64,000 nucleotides of DNA, taken from Acidimangrovimonas sediminis. Lineage in GTDB: Bacteria; Pseudomonadota; Alphaproteobacteria; Rhodobacterales; Rhodobacteraceae. Below the pieces are notes generated by a model. The model saw only the letters and a program-made list of their open reading frames with translations. It did no database searches and was not told the origin of the DNA. Location: assembly GCF_002871005.1 (NCBI RefSeq), contig NZ_PHSN01000018.1, positions 123,122-187,121 on the forward strand, in the 5' to 3' direction. Below are positions 9,801 to 17,118 of this stretch, in pieces (the first letter of the stretch is position 1; the number at the start of each line of letters is the position of its first letter). A program made the position numbers and the translations under genes.

Positions 9801-10389
9801 CATGGTGCTTGCCGGAGAGGGCGACGACATCGTCCTGGCCGGAGAGGACGACGGCAACGACAGCTACTGGGGCGGCGACGGCATCGACACGCTGGACTAT
9901 TCGGCGGCGACCTCGGATCTCAACATCGACCTCGGCAGCGGGTTGATGGGCCACGGCCAGGTCGCGGCCTGGACCGGAACCGACCAGATCTACGGCTTCG
10001 AGAACGTCATGGGCGGCAGCGGCGACGACCGCATCACCGCCAATGCCGAAGTCAACGTGATGGATGGCGGCGCGGGCGACGACACCTTCGTCTTCGGTTC
10101 GGCCGCCGCGGCGGATGGCGACATGATCGCGGGCTTCGCCCCGGGCGACAGGATCGACCTTGCGGGGATCGACGCCGACCGCGGGACCGACGGCAACCAA
10201 TCCTTCGTGATCTACGTTGCCGGCGGGTTCAGCGCCGCGGGCCAGCTCAGCATCGTGCACGAACTGCGATCGGACGGTGACCACACCCTGGTCTCGGGCA
10301 ATGTCGACGACGACCTCGGTGCCGATTTCGAGATCGACCTGATCGGCTACCACGACCTGACGTCGACCGATTTCAACGGCGTCCACTGA
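3892..10389 (+). CDS. Secreted animal-type haem peroxidase with RTX calcium-binding repeats (MopA-like)
   Basis: A 2165-residue protein without a signal peptide. Residues about 190-1030 form an animal-haem-peroxidase domain. It has the distal pair D244-H245 (GQFFDHGLDF), the catalytic arginine R533 with glutamate E536 (GDGRVNEN), the proximal histidine H681 (FRLGHSQL), and the conserved ARGRDVGMPS patch. The position equivalent to the myeloperoxidase haem-linked Met is Asn. A carbohydrate-binding-like beta domain follows (about 1060-1220), then RTX blocks at about 1241-1398, 1652-1697, 1915-2003 and 2041-2065, and a C-terminal serralysin-like tail with GFAPGDRIDLAGID. This architecture matches calcium-binding haem peroxidases implicated in Mn(II) and superoxide chemistry in marine alphaproteobacteria; the substrate here is inferred. 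The exporter genes follow directly. I chose ATG 3892, with GGGAG 7 bases upstream, over the longer frame from 3781. Confidence 0.9.
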   Translation: MIKLANADLNYLLQQANILNDYSRLTSALDPNGVREVSGSNNNLVGGYTVNADGSITWTGTTVHPDWGQADTDFLRLFPTNNPAEDAYGTSYATVQKTWIDLDKGDGTFQSVLVDNPMAFDPALLTTDRNGLNPGDSGYQPTFVYAPAEYQYTDTATTMDQSSSVVVDPMPRMISELIASSNVDTSDPNHNPAAVAAMENLGGAPVGVSNSVVGDITTAFMPNPGILGGVTYNEWFVAFGQFFDHGLDFIQKTGGVVMIPLSPNDPLWVDPTLPDGSPNPAYIPGASNVMMLARGKLANPDSDFDADGNLLPGVVPVYNNNTGLLIDQSQTYGSHESVNVLVRQYGADGHVTGQLITGAEDGDGSAHDLGTWADMKVNAARIGVELRDMDVLDCPWIKADAIGRLGFAAQQDYTFRSDQSIADLETEAATTGITINGVTYTSYADIDAAGYDPFLRWTLDDALAGRVDVSQVGEVRTTNQAILIDIAHGAAPGLTQEGNELSPLSAVVGAGPGTPGTYDDALLARHKVSGDGRVNENVTLTTVHHVFHEEHNIQARQLMVEALRDAYATGDLTMLNGDGTINDFSGTGYGWLNTAITLAALDGLDTMADDEVLALAQTFDWDGEKVYQAARVVVESEYNHIAIDQYMGTLYPALPEFVSYSTDIDLSISLEFAQAVFRLGHSQLRETVQIAVTDAHGIDPGEPGYTATYTENGLFDAFLNPDAYDMYGAAGIAAGLLTQQGNEMDEFVTAALQQSLVGVPLDLPALNIARGRDVGMPSLNELRQEVFDGLMQNTSNNANGSGIAPYHSWADFGAHLRTPESLVNFIAAYGRDDDTGHTFGLQAAREAYLDGSGELYEIRAVAQHIVDAAADPDDPDHAAALKFVQGTSTGEPTYIPPTGTKGDPGYVPGHWDVNAASGDQGFWDIDLWIGGLAEQALFDGPLGTTFSFILLDFAQRLQDGDRFYYLYRMPVGQHLGDQIIGEQFADLVMRTTGLEHIPDAFGTPSAVYTLDGTNSAGDYIDNARDGVGAGDAYGDNDYFNATLESLPDVTSQVVLSNGSFEAQDLVAAGATTNARGTYLSGTIQDWTLVGSGGTWAPTTAAVPFLPDGSQVAQLGTNSSMTADTGTTLVEGATYTLNLRIGDKIGYVATAGIVKLVAADGTVLASQIFNPPLDDGDVTTDDAWDMLTLTTGPVAAAAAGLGLSIVIETDGSGQNTLFDAVTLSVTEPGGSANDGHIVVIGLSGDDFIVGALGDDVLYGDEGNDVLEGAQGNDHLYGGDGDDYITDYENDDFIAGGAGNDTIFAGPGVLDTAHGNEGDDEVHGGDGIDEVFGDDGNDRLYGEGDTDLMIGGDGDDYMDGGDSVDEMFGGNGNDWMRGGVGDDNINGGSGNDLLEGGLGATANDGDRLNGDSAPGTLPVIEYNGDGSIGEMDIASYEEVGIAIVASLQTSNGAGTSSSLLDTYAMIDGLVGSRFDDILEGGGPDAIALNGSANQLIGGAGNDRLTGLGDDDIIVGDWAIVRGNLHIDIDATTSAAGYTTIANWFNTGEDRPVFDDTGETGHILGDNGAAGTGDVSVYRGAVSNYAISGADNGVVTVADTRDAGVADHDGTDMLIGIEKLDFAGDEYNLVLGTAGADTGAGAVDGDNDNATGVNTQDILLGLGGDDLLRGYALSDILIGGTGNDTVNAGGGNDTIVWQAGDGRDLVNGQGGGSDTFVVRGDGAVSEVFGIYTAAAAVSSNVPGAATLNPNTEIVVTRMVAGTTEIIAELRNVEELVFSGYGGGGTLNNGQFVGGDQFVVVGDFTGTSLAYNTIHIEGGDGDDTVDITGLTSSHRIDFVGRGGENMVVGDYRPQDVVENAHYAPGGGAMPPGQGPAPGSTVGDGCDDAAEGGAPEGDAPEVNASAQAAAGEIIAGEDTGEVLIGTDGTDQIFAGGGADKVFGLDGGDMLFGDAGDDRIFGGDGDDLIDAGTGDDMVLAGEGDDIVLAGEDDGNDSYWGGDGIDTLDYSAATSDLNIDLGSGLMGHGQVAAWTGTDQIYGFENVMGGSGDDRITANAEVNVMDGGAGDDTFVFGSAAAADGDMIAGFAPGDRIDLAGIDADRGTDGNQSFVIYVAGGFSAAGQLSIVHELRSDGDHTLVSGNVDDDLGADFEIDLIGYHDLTSTDFNGVH
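7612..8085 (+). repeat. RTX nonapeptide-repeat array of the peroxidase
   Basis: About seventeen consecutive units of the GGxGxDxUx type (for example GGDGDDYI, GDEGNDVL) are encoded here. They give a 27-base periodicity in the DNA. Such repeats fold into a calcium-filled beta roll outside the cell and are a hallmark of type I secretion substrates. Further, shorter arrays in the same gene lie near 8845-8980, 9636-9900 and 10012-10085. Confidence 0.9.
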
Positions 10390-10397
10390 ACGGCGAC

Positions 10398-10427
10398 GGG
10401 CGCCCGGGGCCAGCGTCCCGGACGCCC
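10398..10427 (+). terminator. Intra-operon hairpin between peroxidase and exporter genes
   Basis: Arms GGGCGCCCGGG (10398-10408) and CCCGGACGCCC (10417-10427) pair with one mismatch around an 8-base loop, nine bases after the peroxidase stop. No T-run follows, so it is more likely an attenuator or 3'-end stabiliser than a full terminator. It would allow high substrate and lower exporter expression. Confidence 0.45.
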
Positions 10428-10484
10428 TCGGCGTCTTCGCAGACCGTATTTCATCACGCTTTCGATTGAACCGGGGACCTTACC

Positions 10485-12260
10485 ATGAGCACCAAGCGCC
10501 GCCGCACCCGTGCCAGCGACGAAACCGTCTCGGAACGGCTGGGCCGTTATCGCGGGCTGATCCTGTTCCTTCTCGGCCTGTCCTTCGTCATCAGCCTTCT
10601 CGCCCTCACCGGCTCTTTCTACATGCTGCAGATCTATGACCGGGCGCTGACCTCGGGCAGCGTGCCGACGCTGGTCGCGCTGTCGGTCCTGGCGATCGGC
10701 CTCTATCTGTTCCAGGGCATGTTCGATGTGCTGCGCAACCAGATCCTGGTGCGCGTCGGCGCCGGGATCGACACCCGGCTGGCCCCGCTGGCCCACCGCG
10801 TGGTGATCGAGATGCCGCGCTACGGCTATTCCAATGCCGAGGCGCTGGAGCGCGGCCGCGACGTCGACACGATCCGCAGCTTCGTCTCGGGCGCCGGCGC
10901 GGTGGCGCTGCTCGACCTGCCGTGGATGCCGCTTTTCCTGGTCTTCGTCTGGCTCCTGCACCCGGTGCTGGGCCTGATGACCCTTGGCGGCGCGCTGGTG
11001 CTGATCGGCCTGACCATGACAACCGAGATCCTGTCGCGCCGCGCGGGGCGCGACCTGCAGAAGGCGGGCGTCGCGCGCAACGCCATCGCCGACAGCAACA
11101 CCCGCAACGCCGACGTGCTTCAGGCCATGGGGTTCGCCTCGCGCGCCGTTCAGCGTTACGACGCGGCGAATTCCGCCCACTTGCGGCTGCACGCAAGGAC
11201 CAGCGACATCACCGGCACCCTTGGCGGCATGTCCAAGGTGCTGCGGATGATGCTGCAATCGGCGCTCCTGGGCACCGGCGCCTATCTCACCATCAGGGGG
11301 CAGCTCTCGGCGGGTGCGATCATTGCCTGCTCGGTTGCCTCGTCGCGCGCGCTGGCGCCGATCGAGATGGCGATCGGCAACTGGAAGGGCTTTGCCGCCG
11401 CCCGCCGCAGCCTGGCGCGGCTGAAGGAGACGCTGGCCACCCTCGACGACGACGACGGGATGATCCGCCTGCCTGACCCGCACCTGTCGATGGATGTCGA
11501 AGGGGTGACGATCGTCGCCCCCGGGACCGGCGCGGTGCTGATGAGCGACGTGTCTTTCCGGATCGAGGCAGGGCAGGCCGCCGGCCTCATCGGGCCCAGC
11601 GGCGGCGGCAAGACCACCCTGGCAAAGGGGCTGGTCGGGATCTGGCCGCTGCTGCGCGGTGCGGTTCGCCTCGACGGCGCATCGCTCCACCAGTGGCGCA
11701 GCGATCAGCTTGGCGCCGAGATCGGCTACCTGCCGCAGGATGTGGCGCTGATGGAAGGGACGGTGGCCGAGAATATCTGCCGGTTCGACCCCGAGGCGGA
11801 TCATGCCGACATCGTGGCCGCCGCGCAGGCCGCCGCCGCGCACGAGATGATCCTGCGGCTGCCCGAGGGGTACCAGACCCAGCTCGGTCCGTTCGGGACC
11901 GCGCTGTCGGCGGGTCAGCGCCAGCGCATCGGCCTTGCGCGGGCGCTTTACGGCGACCCGTTCCTCGTCGTGCTGGATGAGCCGAATTCGCATCTCGACG
12001 CCGAGGGCGAACAGGCGCTGACCCGGGCGATGCTCAACGTGCGGGCGCGCAAGGGAATCGTCATCGTCATCGCCCACCGGCCGGGCGCGCTTGCCGCGGT
12101 CGATCTGGTGGGCGTGGTGCAGGGCGGGCGTCTCAGCAGTTTCGGGCCCAGGGACCAGATCCTGAAGGGGCCGGCCGACGTGCAGCAGATGCCGACGACG
12201 GCGGGGGCCGCACAGGCCCGGCGCCCGCCCGGCACCTCGCAGCTGGCAGTGGAGGGTTGA
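10485..12260 (+). CDS. Type I secretion ABC transporter/permease (PrtD-like)
   Basis: A 591-residue exporter ATPase for RTX proteins, acting in the inner membrane with an HlyD-type adaptor and an outer-membrane TolC. The N-terminal half (about 25-320) is an ABC-type-1 membrane domain starting with helices such as GLILFLLGLSFVISLL. The ATPase half has Walker A GPSGGGKTT at 370-378, signature LSAGQ at 474-478, Walker B VVLDEP at 495-500 and the H-loop H531. It lacks the N-terminal peptidase domain of bacteriocin exporters, which fits the PrtD/AprD type used for RTX substrates without leader cleavage. It lies 95 bases after the peroxidase and 3 bases before the next RTX gene, and no TolC gene is in the window. 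Confidence 0.93.
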   Translation: MSTKRRRTRASDETVSERLGRYRGLILFLLGLSFVISLLALTGSFYMLQIYDRALTSGSVPTLVALSVLAIGLYLFQGMFDVLRNQILVRVGAGIDTRLAPLAHRVVIEMPRYGYSNAEALERGRDVDTIRSFVSGAGAVALLDLPWMPLFLVFVWLLHPVLGLMTLGGALVLIGLTMTTEILSRRAGRDLQKAGVARNAIADSNTRNADVLQAMGFASRAVQRYDAANSAHLRLHARTSDITGTLGGMSKVLRMMLQSALLGTGAYLTIRGQLSAGAIIACSVASSRALAPIEMAIGNWKGFAAARRSLARLKETLATLDDDDGMIRLPDPHLSMDVEGVTIVAPGTGAVLMSDVSFRIEAGQAAGLIGPSGGGKTTLAKGLVGIWPLLRGAVRLDGASLHQWRSDQLGAEIGYLPQDVALMEGTVAENICRFDPEADHADIVAAAQAAAAHEMILRLPEGYQTQLGPFGTALSAGQRQRIGLARALYGDPFLVVLDEPNSHLDAEGEQALTRAMLNVRARKGIVIVIAHRPGALAAVDLVGVVQGGRLSSFGPRDQILKGPADVQQMPTTAGAAQARRPPGTSQLAVEG

Positions 12261-12263
12261 CCC

Positions 12264-14126
12264 ATGGACGACGAGCTGAGGATCGGCATTCCCGACGACG
12301 AGGCCGCCACCGCGCCGAAGCGGCGCTTTCGCGCGGGCGAGGCGGAGACGCGGTCGCGCCTGCGCGGCTTTGCCCCACCCTTGCTAATGGCGCTGGGGCT
12401 GTTCGGTGGCAAGCTGTTCGCCCCGGAGGCGGCCCGTTCGGACACCGCGCGCGATCACGATGCGCCGGAAGATGCGGCGCCGGGGGAGGCCGCGGAAAGC
12501 CCCGCCGACCGGCCGGGGCGGCCCGACCCCATGCCCGTACCTGCGGTCGCCGGCGGCAACGTCGTGCCCTTTCCCGACGCACGGCGGGCCCCTGCGCCCG
12601 TGCCGACGGCGGAAGGGGCGGGCGTGGTTTCCACCGATGACGACACGCTGTTCTTCAATCCGGCAGGCGGCGGTGACGGAGGCGGTCACGGGCCCGGCGG
12701 CGCGGCGGGAGCTGCCTTGGGCGATGACGGCGCCGTGCCCGCGGATATCTTCGGCCGGCGCATGCAGACACAGGGCACCAGCCTGGCCGACCGGCTTGGC
12801 CCGATCCGCTTTTCCGCGGGACGCCCGGACGAAACGCTGATGCTCGCCGCGGCGGCGGCCCTGCTGGCGGGTGGTGCGGATCTGGCGGCGATGGCCGCCG
12901 GGGCGCATGCGCCGCCGCCCGCCGCAACGCCGGACGGCCCCGCACCCGTCGCGTCGATGCCGCCGACGGGGCAGGCCGCGGCCGGGGAAGGCGAGATCGA
13001 GGCGCCGCCTGCCCGGCCGGCCCCCACCTATACCGCGGGGACGGGTGGGGACGACACCCTTCACGGCAAGGAGGAGGACGACGTCATCGAGGGCTTCGCG
13101 GGCGACGACCGGATTGATGCCGGCGGCGGGGCCGACGTCGTTCTTGCCGGCTACGGCGCCGACGATGTTCAGGGCGGTGCGGGCGACGATATTCTCCTCG
13201 GCGGCGCGGACGACGATGTCCTGCACGGCGGCACGGGCGATGACGTGCTGTTCGGCGGCGCCGGAAACGATCGGCTCTATGGCGACGCCGGGAACGATAC
13301 GCTGCGGGGCGGCGACGGGGACGACAGCCTCGACGGCGGCGAGGGCGGCGACGACCTTGCCGGAGGCGCGGGGAACGACACGCTGGCAGGCGGCGCGGGC
13401 GACGACCTTCTTGACGGCGGCGCCGGGGCGGATGTGATCGAGGGCGGCGACGGGGATGACCGCATCGTACTCTCCTCGGCCGCGGAGGTGGCGGGCGACA
13501 GCTGTGACGGCGGTGCGGGGAGTGACACGCTCGATCTTTCGGCGCTGGAGACCGGGGTGACGGTCGACCTTGCGCGGGGCCTCCTCGTCGTCGCACCGTC
13601 GCAGGGGGACGTGGCGGGTGACGACGTAGGGGGCGAGACGGGCGGCGGAACGCCCGCCGCGCTGGTCACCGCCGCGTTGTCGGGGATCGAGAACGCGATC
13701 GGCGGGGCAGGTGACGACGTCCTCGTCGCAAGCGCCGGGGTCAACGTTCTGACCGGGGGCGCCGGGGCGGATCGCTTCGTCTTTCCCGGCGCCTGGTCGA
13801 TCGCCAACACAGGCCACGGGATCGACCTGATCACGGATTTCGAGGTGGGCGACCTGCTCGACCTGTCGCGGCTGCGCATCCTCGGCGACACCATGGCCTC
13901 GCTCAAGCTCTATTTCCTCGACGCCGCGACGGGCGAGGTGCCAGGCCTCGGTGCGGTCTACGCGCTGCAGGCGGAGGAGGGGGCGGAAACCGAGGTGACG
14001 CATGTTCACGCGCGCCTCGGACAGGACGGGGACAGCCAGGGAGAGGGCGATTACGAATTCGCACTGAGCGGTACCTACCACCTGCAGGAGCGCGACTTCG
14101 TGTTCGAGGATCAGCATCTGTCGTGA
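12264..14126 (+). CDS. RTX calcium-binding protein with long disordered N-terminus
   Basis: A 620-residue protein encoded between the exporter ATPase and the adaptor, 3 bases after the former. Residues 1-250 are Ala/Pro/Gly/Asp-rich and probably disordered. They include two hydrophobic patches, about 36-47 (PPLLMALGLFGG) and about 192-212 (LMLAAAAALLAGGADL). About sixteen tandem RTX nonapeptides span roughly residues 256-400. The C-terminus resembles the serralysin-type secretion tail (LDLSRLRILGD), followed by a beta-rich end. No enzymatic domain is recognised. Its operon position suggests a second substrate or a surface-retained partner of the peroxidase. The first hydrophobic patch could also anchor it in the inner membrane; this cannot be decided from sequence alone. 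Confidence 0.85.
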   Translation: MDDELRIGIPDDEAATAPKRRFRAGEAETRSRLRGFAPPLLMALGLFGGKLFAPEAARSDTARDHDAPEDAAPGEAAESPADRPGRPDPMPVPAVAGGNVVPFPDARRAPAPVPTAEGAGVVSTDDDTLFFNPAGGGDGGGHGPGGAAGAALGDDGAVPADIFGRRMQTQGTSLADRLGPIRFSAGRPDETLMLAAAAALLAGGADLAAMAAGAHAPPPAATPDGPAPVASMPPTGQAAAGEGEIEAPPARPAPTYTAGTGGDDTLHGKEEDDVIEGFAGDDRIDAGGGADVVLAGYGADDVQGGAGDDILLGGADDDVLHGGTGDDVLFGGAGNDRLYGDAGNDTLRGGDGDDSLDGGEGGDDLAGGAGNDTLAGGAGDDLLDGGAGADVIEGGDGDDRIVLSSAAEVAGDSCDGGAGSDTLDLSALETGVTVDLARGLLVVAPSQGDVAGDDVGGETGGGTPAALVTAALSGIENAIGGAGDDVLVASAGVNVLTGGAGADRFVFPGAWSIANTGHGIDLITDFEVGDLLDLSRLRILGDTMASLKLYFLDAATGEVPGLGAVYALQAEEGAETEVTHVHARLGQDGDSQGEGDYEFALSGTYHLQERDFVFEDQHLS

Positions 14127-14168
14127 CCGCGTGGTGCGGGTCGCGGCGGCATTCCGGGGGGAAAAGAC

Positions 14169-15467
14169 ATGAGATCGAGGAAGACAAAGGCGGCCGAGGG
14201 CTTTGCGCTGCGGGGGCGGCTGATGGTGGCGGGGGTGTTGCTGGCGGGCCTTGTCGGGCTTTGCGGCGGCTGGGCGGTTCAGGCCAAGCTTTCGGGCGCG
14301 GTGATCGCGCATGGCGAGGTGGTGGTGCGCGCGCAGCTCAAGCATGTGCAGCATCCCGACGGCGGCATCATCCGCGCGATCCTGGTCGAGAACGGCGACA
14401 AGGTGCGCGCCGGGCAGGTGGTGATGCGGCTCGAGGATACCCAGCTTCGGGCCGAGGCTGCGATGATCGACAGCCAGATCGCCGAGTTCAGCGGCCGGCG
14501 GGCGCGGTTGATCGCGGCGCGTGACGGCGTGGACGAGATCGCCTTTCCCGCCGGCTTCGACACCGATCCCGCGACCGCCCCGGTGGCCGCGGGTGAACGC
14601 CGTGTCCACCTGCAGGACCGCGCGATGCAGGTGCTGCGTCGCGATCAGATGCAATCGCAGATCGGCCAGCTTGAAGAGCAGATCCACGCGCTCGAGGCGC
14701 AGCAGATTGCCAACGCCAGCCAGCGCCGCCTGCGCGCCGCGGATTTCGAACGGCAGTCGTCGCTCTTGTCGCGCAAGCTGGTCGATGTCGGCCGCGTCAG
14801 CGAGATCGAGCGCGATCTTGCCCAGCTTGACGGCAAGGCGGGCGAGATAAAGGCCAACATCGCCCGGCTGCGTGGCCAGATCTCCGAAACGCGGCTTCGG
14901 CTTCTGGAAATAGATCACCAGGCCCGGACCGAGGCGCAGAAGGACCTGCGCGACATCGACGCCAAGCTGGCGGAACTGGCCCAGCGTGCCATCGCCGCGC
15001 GCGACCGGCTGTCGCGCACCGAGATCCGCGCCCCGATCGCGGGGGTGGTGACCGACCTCGCCGTTCACAGCGAAAAGGGCGTGATTGCGCCGGGCGAGCG
15101 GGTGATGTCGGTGGTGCCCGAGGGCGAGCTTCTGGTCGAGGCGCGGCTGCCGGTCACCGATATCGACCAGGTCCGGGTGGGGCAGGCGGTCCGGCTGCGC
15201 TTTTCCGCCTTCAACCAGCGCACCACGCCCGAGGTGGCGGGAGAGGTCGCGGTGGTCGCGGCGGCGGCCAGCACCGGGCCCGCCGACGGCGTTTCTTACT
15301 ACCTCACCAGCGTGCGGATGACCGAAGCCGCCGCGCTTCCCGAGGGGCGCCGGCTGGTGCCCGGGATGCCGGTGGAGGTGTTCTTCCAGACCGGTCAGCG
15401 CAGCGCGCTGTCCTACCTCGTCAAGCCGGTCGCGGACCAGGTGTCGCGCTCGATGCGCGAGGACTAG
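14169..15467 (+). CDS. Type I secretion periplasmic adaptor, HlyD/PrtE family
   Basis: A 432-residue membrane-fusion protein. It has a short cytoplasmic N-terminus, one membrane helix at about 17-37, a lipoyl/beta-barrel half-motif (GGIIRAILVENGDKV), and a long Glu/Gln/Arg-rich coiled-coil hairpin at about 95-270. The returning lipoyl half follows (RTEIRAPIAGVVTD), then the beta-barrel domain. It bridges the ABC exporter to an outer-membrane TolC-type channel. The ATG at 14169 follows a GGGGGGAAAAG ribosome-binding stretch, 42 bases after the RTX gene. It is the last gene of the secretion operon; a strong terminator begins 8 bases after its stop. Confidence 0.93.
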   Translation: MRSRKTKAAEGFALRGRLMVAGVLLAGLVGLCGGWAVQAKLSGAVIAHGEVVVRAQLKHVQHPDGGIIRAILVENGDKVRAGQVVMRLEDTQLRAEAAMIDSQIAEFSGRRARLIAARDGVDEIAFPAGFDTDPATAPVAAGERRVHLQDRAMQVLRRDQMQSQIGQLEEQIHALEAQQIANASQRRLRAADFERQSSLLSRKLVDVGRVSEIERDLAQLDGKAGEIKANIARLRGQISETRLRLLEIDHQARTEAQKDLRDIDAKLAELAQRAIAARDRLSRTEIRAPIAGVVTDLAVHSEKGVIAPGERVMSVVPEGELLVEARLPVTDIDQVRVGQAVRLRFSAFNQRTTPEVAGEVAVVAAAASTGPADGVSYYLTSVRMTEAAALPEGRRLVPGMPVEVFFQTGQRSALSYLVKPVADQVSRSMRED

Positions 15468-15474
15468 GGGCGCG

Positions 15475-15533
15475 CCCGTCCGCCGCCGCCCGCCGGACCC
15501 CCGCGGCGGAGGCGGTGGCGGACGGGATCTTTT
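15475..15533 (+). terminator. Terminator of the type I secretion operon
   Basis: A 16-base stem pairs CCCGTCCGCCGCCGCC (15475-15490) with GGCGGTGGCGGACGGG (15511-15526), with one G-T pair, and is followed by ATCTTTT. It sits immediately after the adaptor stop codon. The remaining gap up to 15721 shows nothing recognisable. Confidence 0.75.
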
Positions 15534-15721
15534 CGCCGGAATTTGTCCCGAAATACGAAACGCACTGGTTCGAGACCCGTCCTTGTGTGATCACCGAGGC
15601 ATGCCAAGCTGACCCGAGGGGGTGAGTCCGGGCAACCGGACACGGCCTTCGGGGTAACGTGCCGCGAAACTGCGACCGGTCCGGAACCCCTGTGGGGCGA
15701 GGACGCCCGTATCGGTGGGGC

Positions 15722-16963
15722 ATGGTCGAGGTGCAGAAAATCCCGCAAACACCGGCGCCGGATACCCGCGTCGCGACCGGCTCCGTGCGGGCGCAGCGGC
15801 GGACACCGGCGCGTACCGTCGCCTCGCTCGATCTCTTGCGGCTGCTCGCGGCGTTCCTGGTGGTGGTCTACCATTACTACTTCTACGCCGGGATCGAGAC
15901 CGGGCGGGGCGGGATCGCGGATCTGATCGGGGTACCTGTCTCCTACCCGTCGCTGGTGCCGTACCTGTGGTGGGGCTGGGTGGGCGTCTACGTCTTCTTC
16001 GTCATCTCGGGTTACGTCATCACGCTCTCCGCAGAGGGGCGCGGTGTCGCGGATTTCGCGATCGGGCGGTTCACCCGGCTGTTCCCGGCGCTCTTCGTCT
16101 TTGCCAGCGCGGCCTGGCTGGTCGTCCTCTGGACCGGCGTCCTGCCGGCGGAAACCGCGACGCTGCGCTACCTCAAGGCGCTGGTCCTGTCGCCCAAGGG
16201 GCCCTGGATCGACGGCGGGATCTGGACCCTGACGGTCGAGGCGATGTTCTACCTTCTGATCGCCATCGTGATCGCGCTGGGGGCGGACCGCTGGTTGCCG
16301 CGCGCTGCGCGGCTGATTGCCTATGGGCCGGCGGTGCTGGTCGTGGTGTCGTTTGCCGCGGTGGAGCTGCAGCTTGGCGGCCCCGCAGCCCGCGTCGCGC
16401 ATCTGTTCGACAGCTATGCCGCGCGGTTCTTTCTTGTCTCGACCGGGTCGTTCTTCGCCACCGGCATGCTGGCTCACGAGATCCGCGCCCGGGGTCTGAC
16501 GCCCGAGCGCCTGCTGTCGCTGGGCGTGGCCTGCGTCACCTCGGGCGCGGCGCTCTATCTCCTCAGCCTGCACAAGCCCGGGGTCGTCGACTTCGGCATG
16601 CCGCCGCTGCTGCCGACGCTGATCTGGGGCGGGGTGACGCTTGCCGCGCTCTGGGCGATCGCCGCCGAGGCGCGGCGCCCGGTCGGCGCCGGGCTGCGCA
16701 GGCTTGCCCGGTCGGTGGGGCTGATGACCTATCCGCTCTACCTCGTGAACCAGATCACCGGGGCATTCCTGATCGCCACGCTGCTTGGGCTGAGGCTCGC
16801 GCTGCCCGAGGCCAGCGCCATTGCGATCGTGCTGATCTTCCTGATCAGCTTCGGGTTCGCGCGCTGGGTGGAGCCACCGTTCCGCCGTCTGCTGACCCGC
16901 GCCCTGGATGCCGGGCGCCACCGCTTGCGGGCGGGCCGTGCCCGGCGGCGCAGGGCGGCCTGA
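15722..16963 (+). CDS. Membrane acyltransferase, OafA/acyltransferase-3 family
   Basis: A 413-residue multipass protein of the acyltransferase-3 family, which O-acylates surface glycans or related molecules at the inner membrane. The family signature opens the protein: SLDLLRLLAAFLVVVYHY, with R40 and the probable catalytic H51. About ten hydrophobic segments follow, including VGVYVFFVISGYVITL, and the protein ends in a basic tail. ATG 15722 is preceded by GGTGGGG; a longer frame would need GTG 15659. The acceptor is unknown. The next gene, on the same strand, encodes a membrane-anchored serine hydrolase, but a 155-base gap leaves cotranscription uncertain. Confidence 0.85.
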   Translation: MVEVQKIPQTPAPDTRVATGSVRAQRRTPARTVASLDLLRLLAAFLVVVYHYYFYAGIETGRGGIADLIGVPVSYPSLVPYLWWGWVGVYVFFVISGYVITLSAEGRGVADFAIGRFTRLFPALFVFASAAWLVVLWTGVLPAETATLRYLKALVLSPKGPWIDGGIWTLTVEAMFYLLIAIVIALGADRWLPRAARLIAYGPAVLVVVSFAAVELQLGGPAARVAHLFDSYAARFFLVSTGSFFATGMLAHEIRARGLTPERLLSLGVACVTSGAALYLLSLHKPGVVDFGMPPLLPTLIWGGVTLAALWAIAAEARRPVGAGLRRLARSVGLMTYPLYLVNQITGAFLIATLLGLRLALPEASAIAIVLIFLISFGFARWVEPPFRRLLTRALDAGRHRLRAGRARRRRAA

Positions 16964-17118
16964 GGGCCTTTCTCGGGGTAGCCAACAGCCCACCTTTCCG
17001 CATCGCCGTTCACGCCCGCGCGAGGCGGACCGCGCTGACCCCACGTCGCGCGGGTGCCCCCCTTGGCAATGTCGGTCCGGCTGGGGAGAGTGGACCCGCG
17101 GGGATCGGGGAGGATCGG

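Noticed and set aside
12384..15068. 894-residue minus-strand frame opposite the RTX and HlyD genes
   Set aside because: Repetitive Val/Ala/Arg composition mirrors the RTX repeats; not a gene.
15715..17118. Upstream extension of the serine hydrolase frame through the acyltransferase gene
   Set aside because: The extension is out of frame with a clear acyltransferase and has no domain; the hydrolase starts at ATG 17119 with a good ribosome site.
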